This document shows, piece after piece, positions 12,401-25,526 of a stretch of DNA of 64,000 nucleotides. Each line of letters begins with the position of its first letter. The stretch's first letter is position 1. Origin of the DNA: Tetradesmus obliquus (Eukaryota > Chlorophyta > Chlorophyceae > Sphaeropleales > Scenedesmaceae). The stretch covers positions 2,542,001 through 2,606,000 of the forward strand of contig CP126197.1 in assembly GCA_030272155.1 (NCBI GenBank), written 5' to 3'. The position numbers were made by a program, and so were the translations under genes. The notes beneath the pieces are model-generated. The model saw only the letters and a program-made list of their open reading frames with translations. It did not search any database and was not told where the DNA came from.

Positions 12401-15400
12401 GGTCGCTCCGATGACATTTAATATTAATAAACAACATAAAACACCTTGTGACAACATTTTAAACATGGTGTCGAAGACCACATTCCATTCGTCCAGGACG
12501 GCCAAGTAAGCGCGCCGGGAAAAATTGGCGGCGCACGGACGATTTGAAGGCCGCTGCGCTTTGCTTCTCCTTTCGTCCGCAATCATATAAAGGCCTCACA
12601 TGCATGTGGGTGAAATGTCCGAGCTGAGACGGACGAGTAGGTATTTTTGGAGGCCCAGCCAAGTTCCAGTGGCGGTGGACCGGCACCCGTGCCAACCTGT
12701 TTCCAACAGCCAGGTCGCTCCGATGACATTTAATATTAATAAACAACATAAAACACCTTGTTACAACATTTTAAACATGGTGTCGAAGACCACATTCCAT
12801 TCGTCCAGGACGGCCAAGTAAGCGCGCCGGGAAAAATTGGCGGCGCACGGACGATTTGAAGGCCGCTGCGCTTTGCTTCTCCTTTCGTCCGCAATCATAT
12901 AAAGGCCTCACATGCATGTGGGTGAAATGTCCGAGCTGAGACAGACGAGTAGGTATTTTTGGAGGCCCAGCCAAGTTCCAGTGGCGGTGGACTGGCACCC
13001 GTGCCAACCTGTTTCCAACAGCCAGGTCGCTCCGATGACATTTAATATTAATAACTACATAAAACACCTTGTTAAAACATCTTAAACATGGTGTCGAAGA
13101 CCACACTCCATTCGTCCAGGAAGGCCAAGTAAGCGCGCCGGGAAAAATTGGCGGCGCACGGACGATTTGAAGGCCGCTGCGCTTTGCTTCTCCTTTCGTC
13201 CGCAATCATATAAAGGCCTCACATGCATGTGGGTGAAATGTCCGAGCTGAGACAGACGAGTAGGTATTTTTGGAGGCCCAGCCAAGTTCCAGTGGCGGTG
13301 GACTGGCACCCGTGCCAACCTGTTTCCAACAGCCAGGTCGCTCCGATGACATTTAATATTAATAACTACATAAAACACCTTGTTAAAACATCTTAAACAT
13401 GGTGTCGAAGACCACACTCCATTCGTCCAGGAAGGCCAAGTGAGCGCGCCGGGAAAAATTGGCGGCGCACGGACGATTTGAAGGCCGCTGCGCTTTGCTT
13501 CTCCTTTCGTCCGCAATCATATAAAGGCCTCACATGCGTGTGGGTGAAATGTCCGAGCTGAGACGGACGAGTAGGTATTTTTGGAGGCCCAGCCAAGTTC
13601 CAGTGGCGGTGGACCGGCACCCGTGCCAACCTGTTTCCAACAGCCAGGTCGCTCCGATGACATTTTTTTTTGAAGCAAGAAAGTTACAAGGGTGACATTT
13701 AATATTAATAAACTACATAAAACACCTTGTTACAACATTTTAAACATGGTGTCGAAGACCACATTCCATTCGTCCAGGACGGCCAAGTAAGCGCGCCGGG
13801 AAAAATTGGCGGCGCACGGACGATTTGAAGGCCGCTGCGCTTTGCTTCTCCTTTCGTCCGCAATCATATAAAGGCCTCACATGCATGTGGGTGAAATGTC
13901 CGAGCTGAGACGGACGAGTAGGTATTTTTGGAGGCCCAGCCAAGTTCCAGTGGCGGTGGACCGGCACCCGTGCCAACCTGTTTCCAACAGCCAGGTCGCT
14001 CCGATGACATTTAATATTAATAAACAACATAAAACACCTTGTGACAACATTTTAAACATGGTGTCGAAGACCAGGACGGCCAAGTAAGCGTGCCGGGTAA
14101 AATTGGCGGCGCACGGACGATTTGAAGGCCGCTGCGCTTTGCTTCTCCTTTCGTCCGCAATCATATAAAGGCCTCACATGCATGTGGGTAAAATGTCCGA
14201 GCTGAGACGGACGAGTAGGTATTTTTGGAGGCCCAGCCAAGTTCCAGTGGCGGTGGACCGGCACCCGTGCCAACCTGTTTCCAACAGCCAGGTCGCTCCG
14301 ATGACATTTTTTTTTGAAGCAAGAAAGTTACAAGGGTGACATTTAATATTAATAAACTACATAAAACACCTTGTTACAACATTTTAAACATGGTGTCGAA
14401 GACCACATTCCATTCGTCCAGGACGGCCAAGTAAGCGCGCCGGGAAAAATTGGCGGCGCACGGACGATTTGAAGGCCGCTGCGCTTTGCTTCTCCTTTCG
14501 TCCGCAATCATATAAAGGCCTCACATGCATGTGGGTGAAATGTCCGAGCTGAGACAGACGAGTAGGTATTTTTGGAGGCCCAGCCAAGTTCCAGTGGCGG
14601 TGGACTGGCACCCGTGCCAACCTGTTTCCAACAGCCAGGTCGCTCCGATGACATTTAATATTAATAACTACATAAAACACCTTGTTAAAACATCTTAAAC
14701 ATGGTGTCGAAGACCACACTCCATTCGTCCAGGAAGGCCAAGTAAGCGCGCCGGGAAAAATTGGCGGCGCACGGACGATTTGAAGGCCGCTGCGCTTTGC
14801 TTCTCCTTTCGTCCGCAATCATATAAAGGCCTCACATGCATGTGGGTGAAATGTCCGAGCTGAGACAGACGAGTAGGTATTTTTGGAGGCCCAGCCAAGT
14901 TCCAGTGGCGGTGGACTGGCACCCGTGCCAACCTGTTTCCAACAGCCAGGTCGCTCCGATGACATTTAATATTAATAACTACATAAAACACCTTGTTAAA
15001 ACATCTTAAACATGGTGTCGAAGACCACACTCCATTCGTCCAGGAAGGCCAAGTAAGCGCGCCGGGAAAAATTGGCGGCGCACGGACGATTTGAAGGCCG
15101 CTGCGCTTTGCTTCTCCTTTCGTCCGCAATCATATAAAGGCCTCACATGCGTGTGGGTGAAATGTCCGAGCTGAGACGGACGAGTAGGTATTTTTGGAGG
15201 CCCAGCCAAGTTCCAGTGGCGGTGGACTGGCACCCGTGCCAACCTGTTTCCAACAGCCAGGTCGCTCCGATGACATTTAATATTAATAACTACATAAAAC
15301 ACCTTGTTAAAACATCTTAAACATGGTGTCGAAGACCACACTCCATTCGTCCAGGAAGGCCAAGTAAGCGCGCCGGGAAAAATTGGCGGCGCACGGACGA

Positions 15401-18400
15401 TTTGAAGGCCGCTGCGCTTTGCTTCTCCTTTCGTCCGCAATCATATAAAGGACTCACATGCATGTGGGTGAAATGTCCGAGCTGAGACAGACGAGTAGGT
15501 ATTTTTGGAGGCCCAGCCAAGTTCCAGTGGCGGTGGACTGGCACCCGTGCCAACCTGTTTCCAACAGCCAGGTCGCTCCGATGACATTTAATATTAATAA
15601 CTACATAAAACACCTTGTTAAAACATCTTAAACATGGTGTCGAAGACCACACTCCATTCGTCCAGGAAGGCCAAGTAAGCGCGCCGGGAAAAATTGGCGG
15701 CGCACGGACGATTTGAAGGCCGCTGCGCTTTGCTTCTCCTTTCGTCCGCAATCATATAAAGGCCTCACATGCGTGTGGGTGAAATGTCCGAGCTGAGACG
15801 GACGAGTAGGTATTTTTGGAGGCCCAGCCAAGTTCCAGTGGCGGTGGACCGGCACCCGTGCCAACCTGTTTCCAACAGCCAGGTCGCTCCGATGACATTT
15901 AATATTAATAAACAACATAAAACACCTTGTTACAACATTTTAAACATGGTGTCGAAGACCACATTCCATTCGTCCAGGACGGCCAAGTAAGCGCGCCGGG
16001 AAAAATTGGCGGCGCACGGACGATTTGAAGGCCGCTGCGCTTTGCTTCTCCTTTCGTCCGCAATCATATAAAGGCCTCACATGCATGTGGGTGAAATGTC
16101 CGAGCTGAGACAGACGAGTAGGTATTTTTGGAGGCCCAGCCAAGTTCCAGTGGCGGTGGACTGGCACCCGTGCCAACCTGTTTCCAACAGCCAGGTCGCT
16201 CCGATGACATTTAATATTAATAACTACATAAAACACCTTGTTAAAACATCTTAAACATGGTGTCGAAGACCACACTCCATTCGTCCAGGAAGGCCAAGTA
16301 AGCGCGCCGGGAAAAATTGGCGGCGCACGGACGATTTGAAGGCCGCTGCGCTTTGCTTCTCCTTTCGTCCGCAATCATATAAAGGCCTCACATGCGTGTG
16401 GGTGAAATGTCCGAGCTGAGACGGACGAGTAGGTATTTTTGGAGGCCCAGCCAAGTTCCAGTGGCGGTGGACCGGCACCCGTGCCAACCTGTTTCCAACA
16501 GCCAGGTCGCTCCGATGACATTTAATATTAATAAACAACATAAAACACCTTGTGACAACATTTTAAACATGGTGTCGAAGACCACATTCCATTCGTCCAG
16601 GACGGCCAAGTAAGCGCGCCGGGAAAAATTGGCGGCGCACGGACGATTTGAAGGCCGCTGCGCTTTGCTTCTCCTTTCGTCCGCAATCATATAAAGGCCT
16701 CACATGCATGTGGGTGAAATGTCCGAGCTGAGACGGACGAGTAGGTATTTTTGGAGGCCCAGCCAAGTTCCAGTGGCGGTGGACCGGCACCCGTGCCAAC
16801 CTGTTTCCAACAGCCAGGTCGCTCCGATGACATTTAATATTAATAAACAACATAAAACACCTTGTTACAACATTTTAAACATGGTGTCGAAGACCACATT
16901 CCATTCGTCCAGGACGGCCAAGTAAGCGTGCCGGGAAAAATTGGCGGCGCACGGACGATTTGAAGGCCGCTGCGCTTTGCTTCTCCTTTCGTCCGCAATC
17001 ATATAAAGGCCTCACATGCATGTGGGTGAAATGTCCGAGCTGAGACAGACGAGTAGGTATTTTTGGAGGCCCAGCCAAGTTCCAGTGGCGGTGGACTGGC
17101 ACCCGTGCCAACCTGTTTCCAACAGCCAGGTCGCTCCGATGACATTTAATATTAATAACTACATAAAACACCTTGTTAAAACATCTTAAACATGGTGTCG
17201 AAGACCACACTCCATTCGTCCAGGAAGGCCAAGTAAGCGCGCCGGGAAAAATTGGCGGCGCACGGACGATTTGAAGGCCGCTGCGCTTTGCTTCTCCTTT
17301 CGTCCGCAATCATATAAAGGACTCACATGCATGTGGGTGAAATGTCCGAGCTGAGACAGACGAGTAGGTATTTTTGGAGGCCCAGCCAAGTTCCAGTGGC
17401 GGTGGACTGGCACCCGTGCCAACCTGTTTCCAACAGCCAGGTCGCTCCGATGACATTTAATATTAATAACTACATAAAACACCTTGTTAAAACATCTTAA
17501 ACATGGTGTCGAAGACCACACTCCATTCGTCCAGGAAGGCCAAGTGAGCGCGCCGGGAAAAATTGGCGGCGCACGGACGATTTGAAGGCCGCTGCGCTTT
17601 GCTTCTCCTTTCGTCCGCAATCATATAAAGGCCTCACATGCGTGTGGGTGAAATGTCCGAGCTGAGACGGACGAGTAGGTATTTTTGGAGGCCCAGCCAA
17701 GTTCCAGTGGCGGTGGACCGGCACCCGTGCCAACCTGTTTCCAACAGCCAGGTCGCTCCGATGACATTTTTTTTTGAAGCAAGAAAGTTACAAGGGTGAC
17801 ATTTAATATTAATAAACTACATAAAACACCTTGTTACAACATTTTAAACATGGTGTCGAAGACCACATTCCATTCGTCCAGGACGGCCAAGTAAGCGCGC
17901 CGGGAAAAATTGGCGGCGCACGGACGATTTGAAGGCCGCTGCGCTTTGCTTCTCCTTTCGTCCGCAATCATATAAAGGCCTCACATGCATGTGGGTGAAA
18001 TGTCCGAGCTGAGACGGACGAGTAGGTATTTTTGGAGGCCCAGCCAAGTTCCAGTGGCGGTGGACCGGCACCCGTGCCAACCTGTTTCCAACAGCCAGGT
18101 CGCTCCGATGACATTTAATATTAATAAACAACATAAAACACCTTGTGACAACATTTTAAACATGGTGTCGAAGACCAGGACGGCCAAGTAAGCGTGCCGG
18201 GTAAAATTGGCGGCGCACGGACGATTTGAAGGCCGCTGCGCTTTGCTTCTCCTTTCGTCCGCAATCATATAAAGGCCTCACATGCATGTGGGTAAAATGT
18301 CCGAGCTGAGACGGACGAGTAGGTATTTTTGGAGGCCCAGCCAAGTTCCAGTGGCGGTGGACCGGCACCCGTGCCAACCTGTTTCCAACAGCCAGGTCGC

Positions 18401-21390
18401 TCCGATGACATTTTTTTTTGAAGCAAGAAAGTTACAAGGGTGACATTTAATATTAATAAACTACATAAAACACCTTGTTACAACATTTTAAACATGGTGT
18501 CGAAGACCACATTCCATTCGTCCAGGACGGCCAAGTAAGCGCGCCGGGAAAAATTGGCGGCGCACGGACGATTTGAAGGCCGCTGCGCTTTGCTTCTCCT
18601 TTCGTCCGCAATCATATAAAGGCCTCACATGCATGTGGGTGAAATGTCCGAGCTGAGACAGACGAGTAGGTATTTTTGGAGGCCCAGCCAAGTTCCAGTG
18701 GCGGTGGACTGGCACCCGTGCCAACCTGTTTCCAACAGCCAGGTCGCTCCGATGACATTTAATATTAATAACTACATAAAACACCTTGTTAAAACATCTT
18801 AAACATGGTGTCGAAGACCACACTCCATTCGTCCAGGAAGGCCAAGTAAGCGCGCCGGGAAAAATTGGCGGCGCACGGACGATTTGAAGGCCGCTGCGCT
18901 TTGCTTCTCCTTTCGTCCGCAATCATATAAAGGCCTCACATGCATGTGGGTGAAATGTCCGAGCTGAGACAGACGAGTAGGTATTTTTGGAGGCCCAGCC
19001 AAGTTCCAGTGGCGGTGGACTGGCACCCGTGCCAACCTGTTTCCAACAGCCAGGTCGCTCCGATGACATTTAATATTAATAACTACATAAAACACCTTGT
19101 TAAAACATCTTAAACATGGTGTCGAAGACCACACTCCATTCGTCCAGGAAGGCCAAGTAAGCGCGCCGGGAAAAATTGGCGGCGCACGGACGATTTGAAG
19201 GCCGCTGCGCTTTGCTTCTCCTTTCGTCCGCAATCATATAAAGGCCTCACATGCGTGTGGGTGAAATGTCCGAGCTGAGACGGACGAGTAGGTATTTTTG
19301 GAGGCCCAGCCAAGTTCCAGTGGCGGTGGACTGGCACCCGTGCCAACCTGTTTCCAACAGCCAGGTCGCTCCGATGACATTTAATATTAATAACTACATA
19401 AAACACCTTGTTAAAACATCTTAAACATGGTGTCGAAGACCACACTCCATTCGTCCAGGAAGGCCAAGTAAGCGCGCCGGGAAAAATTGGCGGCGCACGG
19501 ACGATTTGAAGGCCGCTGCGCTTTGCTTCTCCTTTCGTCCGCAATCATATAAAGGCCTCACATGCATGTGGGTGAAATGTCCGAGCTGAGACAGACGAGT
19601 AGGTATTTTTGGAGGCCCAGCCAAGTTCCAGTGGCGGTGGACTGGCACCCGTGCCAACCTGTTTCCAACAGCCAGGTCGCTCCGATGACATTTAATATTA
19701 ATAACTACATAAAACACCTTGTTAAAACATCTTAAACATGGTGTCGAAGACCACACTCCATTCGTCCAGGAAGGCCAAGTAAGCGCGCCGGGAAAAATTG
19801 GCGGCGCACGGACGATTTGAAGGCCGCTGCGCTTTGCTTCTCCTTTCGTCCGCAATCATATAAAGGCCTCACATGCGTGTGGGTGAAATGTCCGAGCTGA
19901 GACGGACGAGTAGGTATTTTTGGAGGCCCAGCCAAGTTCCAGTGGCGGTGGACCGGCACCCGTGCCAACCTGTTTCCAACAGCCAGGTCGCTCCGATGAC
20001 ATTTAATATTAATAAACAACATAAAACACCTTGTTACAACATTTTAAACATGGTGTCGAAGACCACATTCCATTCGTCCAGGACGGCCAAGTAAGCGCGC
20101 CGGGAAAAATTGGCGGCGCACGGACGATTTGAAGGCCGCTGCGCTTTGCTTCTCCTTTCGTCCGCAATCATATAAAGGCCTCACATGCATGTGGGTGAAA
20201 TGTCCGAGCTGAGACAGACGAGTAGGTATTTTTGGAGGCCCAGCCAAGTTCCAGTGGCGGTGGACTGGCACCCGTGCCAACCTGTTTCCAACAGCCAGGT
20301 CGCTCCGATGACATTTAATATTAATAACTACATAAAACACCTTGTTAAAACATCTTAAACATGGTGTCGAAGACCACACTCCATTCGTCCAGGAAGGCCA
20401 AGTAAGCGCGCCGGGAAAAATTGGCGGCGCACGGACGATTTGAAGGCCGCTGCGCTTTGCTTCTCCTTTCGTCCGCAATCATATAAAGGCCTCACATGCA
20501 TGTGGGTGAAATGTCCGAGCTGAGACAGACGAGTAGGTATTTTTGGAGGCCCAGCCAAGTTCCAGTGGCGGTGGACTGGCACCCGTGCCAACCTGTTTCC
20601 AACAGCCAGGTCGCTCCGATGACATTTAATATTAATAACTACATAAAACACCTTGTTAAAACATCTTAAACATGGTGTCGAAGACCACACTCCATTCGTC
20701 CAGGAAGGCCAAGTAAGCGCGCCGGGAAAAATTGGCGGCGCACGGACGATTTGAAGGCCGCTGCGCTTTGCTTCTCCTTTCGTCCGCAATCATATAAAGG
20801 CCTCACATGCATGTGGGTGAAATGTCCGAGCTGAGACAGACGAGTAGGTATTTTTGGAGGCCCAGCCAAGTTCCAGTGGCGGTGGACTGGCACCCGTGCC
20901 AACCTGTTTCCAACAGCCAGGTCGCTCCGATGACATTTAATATTAATAACTACATAAAACACCTTGTTAAAACATCTTAAACATGGTGTCGAAGACCACA
21001 CTCCATTCGTCCAGGAAGGCCAAGTAAGCGCGCCGGGAAAAATTGGCGGCGCACGGACGATTTGAAGGCCGCTGCGCTTTGCTTCTCCTTTCGTCCGCAA
21101 TCATATAAAGGCCTCACATGCGTGTGGGTGAAATGTCCGAGCTGAGACGGACGAGTAGGTATTTTTGGAGGCCCAGCCAAGTTCCAGTGGCGGTGGACCG
21201 GCACCCGTGCCAACCTGTTTCCAACAGCCAGGTCGCTCCAATGACATTTTTTTTTTGAAGCAAGAAAGTTACAAGGGTGACATTTAATATTAATAAACTA
21301 CATAAAACACCTTGTTACAACATTTTAAACATGGTGTCGAAGACCACATTCCATTCGTCCAGGACGGCCAAGTAAGCGCGCCGGGTAAAA
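393..21390. repeat. ~311-bp satellite tandem array, about 67 units
   Basis: A single head-to-tail array. The standard unit is 311 bp and holds, in order, ATATAAAGGCCTCACATG, a GC-rich middle, the AT-rich block TTTAATATTAATAA, GGTGTCGAAGACC, and TTTCGTCCGCAATC. Three length classes recur: 311 bp; about 296 bp, lacking 15 bp after GTCGAAGACCA (for example near 710, 2100, 3060, 6230, 14070 and 18175); and about 347 bp with a 29-bp insertion. Point variants such as GTGGACTGG/GTGGACCGG, GAGACAG/GAGACGG and CATGCGTG/CATGCATG are arranged in higher-order blocks. Each unit shows open frames of 73-144 codons on both strands, but 311 is not a multiple of three and the frames overlap; I treat them as by-products. 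A centromeric or subtelomeric role is possible but not shown. Confidence 0.97.
1376..1404 (+). mobile_element. 29-bp insertion in satellite units, flanked by TGACATTT
   Basis: In this unit a T run followed by GAAGCAAGAAAGTTACAAGGG is inserted into the satellite. TGACATTT occurs directly before it (1368-1375) and directly after it (1405-1412), and only once in standard units. An 8-bp direct duplication around an insert suggests an old transposon insertion or internally deleted element; 8 bp is the usual size for hAT elements. The same insert recurs near 2338, 3297, 4267, 6466, 13660, 14306, 17766, 18411 and 21246 with T runs of varying length, so it spread by amplification of the unit. Confidence 0.6.
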
Positions 21391-22160
21391 GTTACAAGGG
21401 CTGACCTACATAACTGTGCACTTGCTCCACAAAAAGATCCATTGAGAGAGTGAGGCAACCTGTTCCGCACTCACCCCACAGGTCTCTTGTACCAAGAGAC
21501 GCTGTCACACGATCATGCAGACAGCCCCGTGCGGGGCAGCCCCGAAAGGCATCAGGACCTGACCGAGTGCCCAGACTCCACTAAAATCACAGTTACGCAA
21601 TGACGTCCTGTGATGTGTGACAGACCGTGACTGGCCCTTGAAACAAAAGCTGTCCATAGTGTAGCTGTCAGCTATCAATGCATGGTGACTTGCACACCTC
21701 TAAAAGCTGCACCTTACAGGCAGCATTACGACACACACACAAGACGTCTATTTATAGGTGACTGATTGTCGACACAGACAATCACCACCTGTCTATTCAT
21801 AGACTCTCCACTTCATGCAAAGCACATCCTGCTATTGACCGAACATACCCCTATGAGACATGTGGCATTATGTAAAAAATGACACCAACACAGACACATA
21901 TAACCACACACACAAACTTATCAGCACATGCCTGCACACATCATCATACTCTGCTACCCACACGCATGCATACATAACGTAACCCAGCCATCAGCTTAGC
22001 CTTTGCCATTCTATTTTGCAACACATCACAACGAGGAACGACAACCACTACTCCAACGAATGCATTGCATATCCGATGACATTTAATATTAATTAACAAC
22101 ATAAAACACATTGTTACAACATTTTAAACATGGTTAGTTATTTAGGTCAGCCCTTGTAAC
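21391..22160. mobile_element. Segment with 25-bp terminal inverted repeats at the array edge
   Basis: The sequence at 21391-21415 (starting GTTACAAGGGCTGACC) recurs in reverse complement at 22136-22160 with one mismatch. The interior is about 720 bp, has no convincing coding frame, and is rich in CA dinucleotides. It contains small hairpins at 21482-21500 (GTCTCTTG / CAAGAGAC) and 21746-21804. Its right end carries a forward satellite fragment (22073-22134). The terminal motif is shared with the 29-bp insertion inside the array. No clean target-site duplication is visible. It may be a non-autonomous element or only the scar of an inversion of the array edge. Confidence 0.4.
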
Positions 22161-22545
22161 GTTCTTGCATCAAAGAAAAAAGTGCCGGTCCACCGCCACT
22201 TGGCTGGGCCTCCAAAAATACCTGCTCGTCCGTCTCAGCTCGGACATATCACCCACATGCATGTGAGGCCTTTATATGATTGCGGACGAAAGGAGAAGCA
22301 AAGCGCAGCGGCCTTCAAATCGTCCGTGCGCCGCCAATTGTACCCGGCGCGCTTACTTGGCCGTCCTGGCCGAATGGAATGTGGTCTTCGACACCATGTT
22401 TAAAATGTTGTAACAAGGTGTTTTATGTTGTTAATTAATATTAAATGTCATCGGAGCGACCTGGCTGTTGGAAACAGGTTGGCACGGGTGCCGGTCCACC
22501 GCCACATTGGAGTGACCTGGCTGTTGGAAACAGGTTGGCACGGGT
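22161..22545 (-). repeat. Inverted satellite copy outside the array
   Basis: This is one diverged satellite unit in the orientation opposite to the main array, including the reverse complement of the T-run/GCAAGAA box at 22161-22180, the TATA-like block (22267-22280), the GTCGAAGACC block (22383-22392) and the AATATTAA block near 22437. The last part, GACCTGGCTGTTGGAAACAG, is present twice (about 22460 and 22513). A forward fragment at 22073-22134 lies next to it, so the two face each other. Confidence 0.9.
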
Positions 22546-23479
22546 TGAAAAGCAACAGTCCAGCTACGGTCCCTGCACACCACAGACGTGTGACACCTTT
22601 ACTACTGCCAGCCCACACTGCCGCTGAGCAGCCTGCATCGAGTAACTTGAGCACACTGGTGCTACAGCACACAGTGCCTTTGCCTTATAACCCACAGCCC
22701 GTGATAGAACAACAGCGGTGTGACACGCAGCGCTGCGCGAGTGTGCGAGTGCAGCAGCCCAGTGCCAGCAGCAGATCGCGCACTCAGCTTTAGACTAATC
22801 CCTGTCCTGCAAGCAAAGCCGCTCCCGATCTTTCTTGCCGCCCGCAGGTGCCCCGACAACGAGTGACCGAGCAGCTCAGCAGGCCCGACAGGCATGCAGG
22901 TATTCTGCTGCACACCCAGGCACACGTTGCCTGCGCCGCCACTCGGCGGCCCCGCGCGCACGCGCCAGCCGGCTACATGTGTGTGTTGCATGTGCTCCAT
23001 GCCGTGTACATGTGTTATGTTGTTCCGCGTGTGATGAGCACCTCAACAGCACTCGCCTTGTTGCAATCGTTGGCAGTGCCATGCACCGGCAGCGGAGACA
23101 ATCTTGATTGTGTTGTTTACTGAGCAGAGACCAGCTCTAGGGCGGGATCTTGAAGTATTCTTCGCGCTGCTGCTATTGAAACTGAAACAATAACTTCACT
23201 TGCCATGCAGGGTGAAAGCGTGAACATCATGCAACGTGGTACTGCCCTGTACTGCGGAAGACCAGCAGGCATCACGCACTCCACGTGAATTTACCAGAGA
23301 AGTGATGCTCCAGCGGCTTGCACTCAAGCCTCGTGGTATGATATCAATGCCATGTGTACGCTGTTGAATGGAAGTTCTGCTCAAGCCGCGCCGTAGCTGT
23401 GCTTTTCTCTGTGCTGGTGTGTAGCTCATCAACTCTAGTGCTCGTGCGTGCATGTTGGCAGATTGCACATCAAAATTAT
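22546..23479. other. Upstream region of the 5-oxoprolinase gene
   Basis: Unique sequence between the last satellite copy and the start of the 5-oxoprolinase gene. No convincing gene, TATA box or RNA gene was seen. It must hold the promoter and leader of the downstream gene. Confidence 0.6.
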
Positions 23480-24586
23480 ATGAACGATAGGCAGTTTCAC
23501 TTCAGCATAGACCGAGGTGGCACGTTCACTGACGTCTTCGCTCAGGTGGGAAGCAGGCCAGTTGGGAACCGTCGATCGCAGCTGAGGGCCCCACAGAGGA
23601 AATCGCTTGACAGGAAGATGCTACTCGCAGGTACCAGATGGCAAAGGTGGCAGCGTGTACAAGTAAGGTCACCAACCAAGCGTAGCAGTGGCAGCAGTGG
23701 CAGCAGCAGCAGCAGCTTTCAGCAGCACTGTTGACACAACTACCAGCATTCGCAGCAGGCAGCTGGAAGAGGCCGATGTGCCTGCCCAAACGTTGCACGA
23801 TGAATTAGCAGTTGGCATCCTTGAGTTGCAGCGTAGAGCGGGCTCAGCACAGCCAGGGGTGACGGGGCAGCACCACAGTGGCAGCGAGTTAGCCTGACTG
23901 TACCGTACAGTCAGACCCCCTGTGAACTGCCTCCTACTGTGCTGCTGCTGCTGCTTGTGCTGCTAATGTCTTGATCCAGGGTGTTGAAGCTGCTGAGTGA
24001 GGACCCCTCCAACTACCCTGATGCGCCACGCGAGGGCATACGGCGTGTGCTGGAGGAGGTCACAGGCATACCCCACCCCAGGTGCAGGCCGCGCCAGCCA
24101 GCATGCATGCACAGCAGCAGCGGTGCAGCTCAGGGATAGGTATCAGGCTTAGTGCAGTAGCGTGTTTAAGCAGCGCAAGTGCTGGGCGTTACTTCCAACA
24201 GGCAGCCAACAGCCAGTGGCCTGGCAGGCCGCCATGCCCAGCAGTACAGCAGCGCAGCCATGCTGCTCAAGCACAGCAGTAAGCCTGCAGGCTGCAGGAC
24301 AGCAGCAGCTATTCTGCACTCTACAGTACCTATCACAAGTACGCTACGCTGGAAGTAGCGTATGTTGGGAAACACACAGCTGCTGCACCTGGCGTGCATG
24401 CCATGTTGTTGTGCATGTCCTAGCGCCAAACATCTTGCTGCTTAGCGCCTTTGCTGTGCTGCTGTGCCCCTGCTGCTGCGTGCTGCTGGCGTCAGGGATG
24501 TGCCGCTTGACACCAGCCGCATCGCATCCATCCGCATGGGCACCACAGTCGCCACCAATGCGCTGCTGGAGCGCGCAGGTGAGGAC

Positions 24587-24624
<38 letters not shown>

Positions 24625-25490
24625 CACCACCAGCAGCAGCACTAGCAGCAGCACTAGTACCACCAGCAGCAGTGTTGCAGTAGCAGCAGCAGCAGCTGCA
24701 GCAGCAGTAGAAGTAGCAGTTGCAGCAGCAGCAGCAGCACCAGCAAGCATACTAGTGCACCGCAGCCGATGTTGTGAGCGTCCTTGCCTTGGTTGCAAAG
24801 CTGTTCACCTACATGTGCTGCGGGCCGCACGCATGCTCACGTTTCACTGCATCTAGCGAGCACCGCCAGCACTGTTAGCCAGTGTTGTTACAGCCGGTGC
24901 AACCCACACCACCATCACCAACCCCTGCTCCATCATTCCTGCGACGCCGCCCTGCCTGCCTCACCAACCTGCACCCATACACCCACCCACACACCCACAC
25001 ACCCACACATATTCAAACATCTGCCAGGCGAGCGGGTGGCGCTGGTGGTCACGGCTGGGCTGCGTGACCTGCTGCACATCGGCAACCAGAGCCGCCCCGA
25101 CATCTTTGACCTGCGCATCGCCTCGCCTGACGCGCTGTACGAGGCCGTGGTGGAGGTGGCGGAGGCGGTGATGCTGCCACTGGGCAGCGAGCCCACGCAG
25201 CGCAACGGGCCGCAGCCAGAGCTGAATGCCAGGTGAGCAGTGTGGTGGGTTGATAGACTTGTGTAGCAAGCAGGCCAGGTTGAGGGGGCGGAGGGGGTGA
25301 TAAGTGGACTTGCCGGCAGACGGCAGCAGGCGCAGGGAAGCAGGTGCCTGCTGCTGCTGGCTAGCTATATCTGTGTATGCTGTCAAGCCACAGCTTGCAC
25401 ATTGCCACTGCCAGATATGCGCGTGGGAGCAAGCCTAAGTGCGGCATCAGCTGTTCTGCGGATGCAACCGCGCGTCAGTAGTCTGGACTG

Positions 25491-25526
<36 letters not shown>

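Noticed and set aside
393-21390. Dozens of 73- to 144-codon open frames on both strands
   Set aside because: They are the same few frames repeated once per satellite unit, overlap each other on both strands, and change frame from unit to unit because 311 is not a multiple of three.
393-21390. CRISPR-like array
   Set aside because: The repeats are contiguous 311-bp units with no short-repeat/unique-spacer pattern, and the surroundings are eukaryotic.
21482-21804. Short hairpins at 21482-21500 and 21746-21804 as RNA genes
   Set aside because: Stems are short or gapped, with no tRNA, snRNA or snoRNA signature.
23354-23479. N-terminal extension of 5-oxoprolinase from the upstream ATG
   Set aside because: In frame, but the 42 residues are hydrophobic and absent from the family, whose conserved start lies next to the 23480 ATG. 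Transcript data could revive it.
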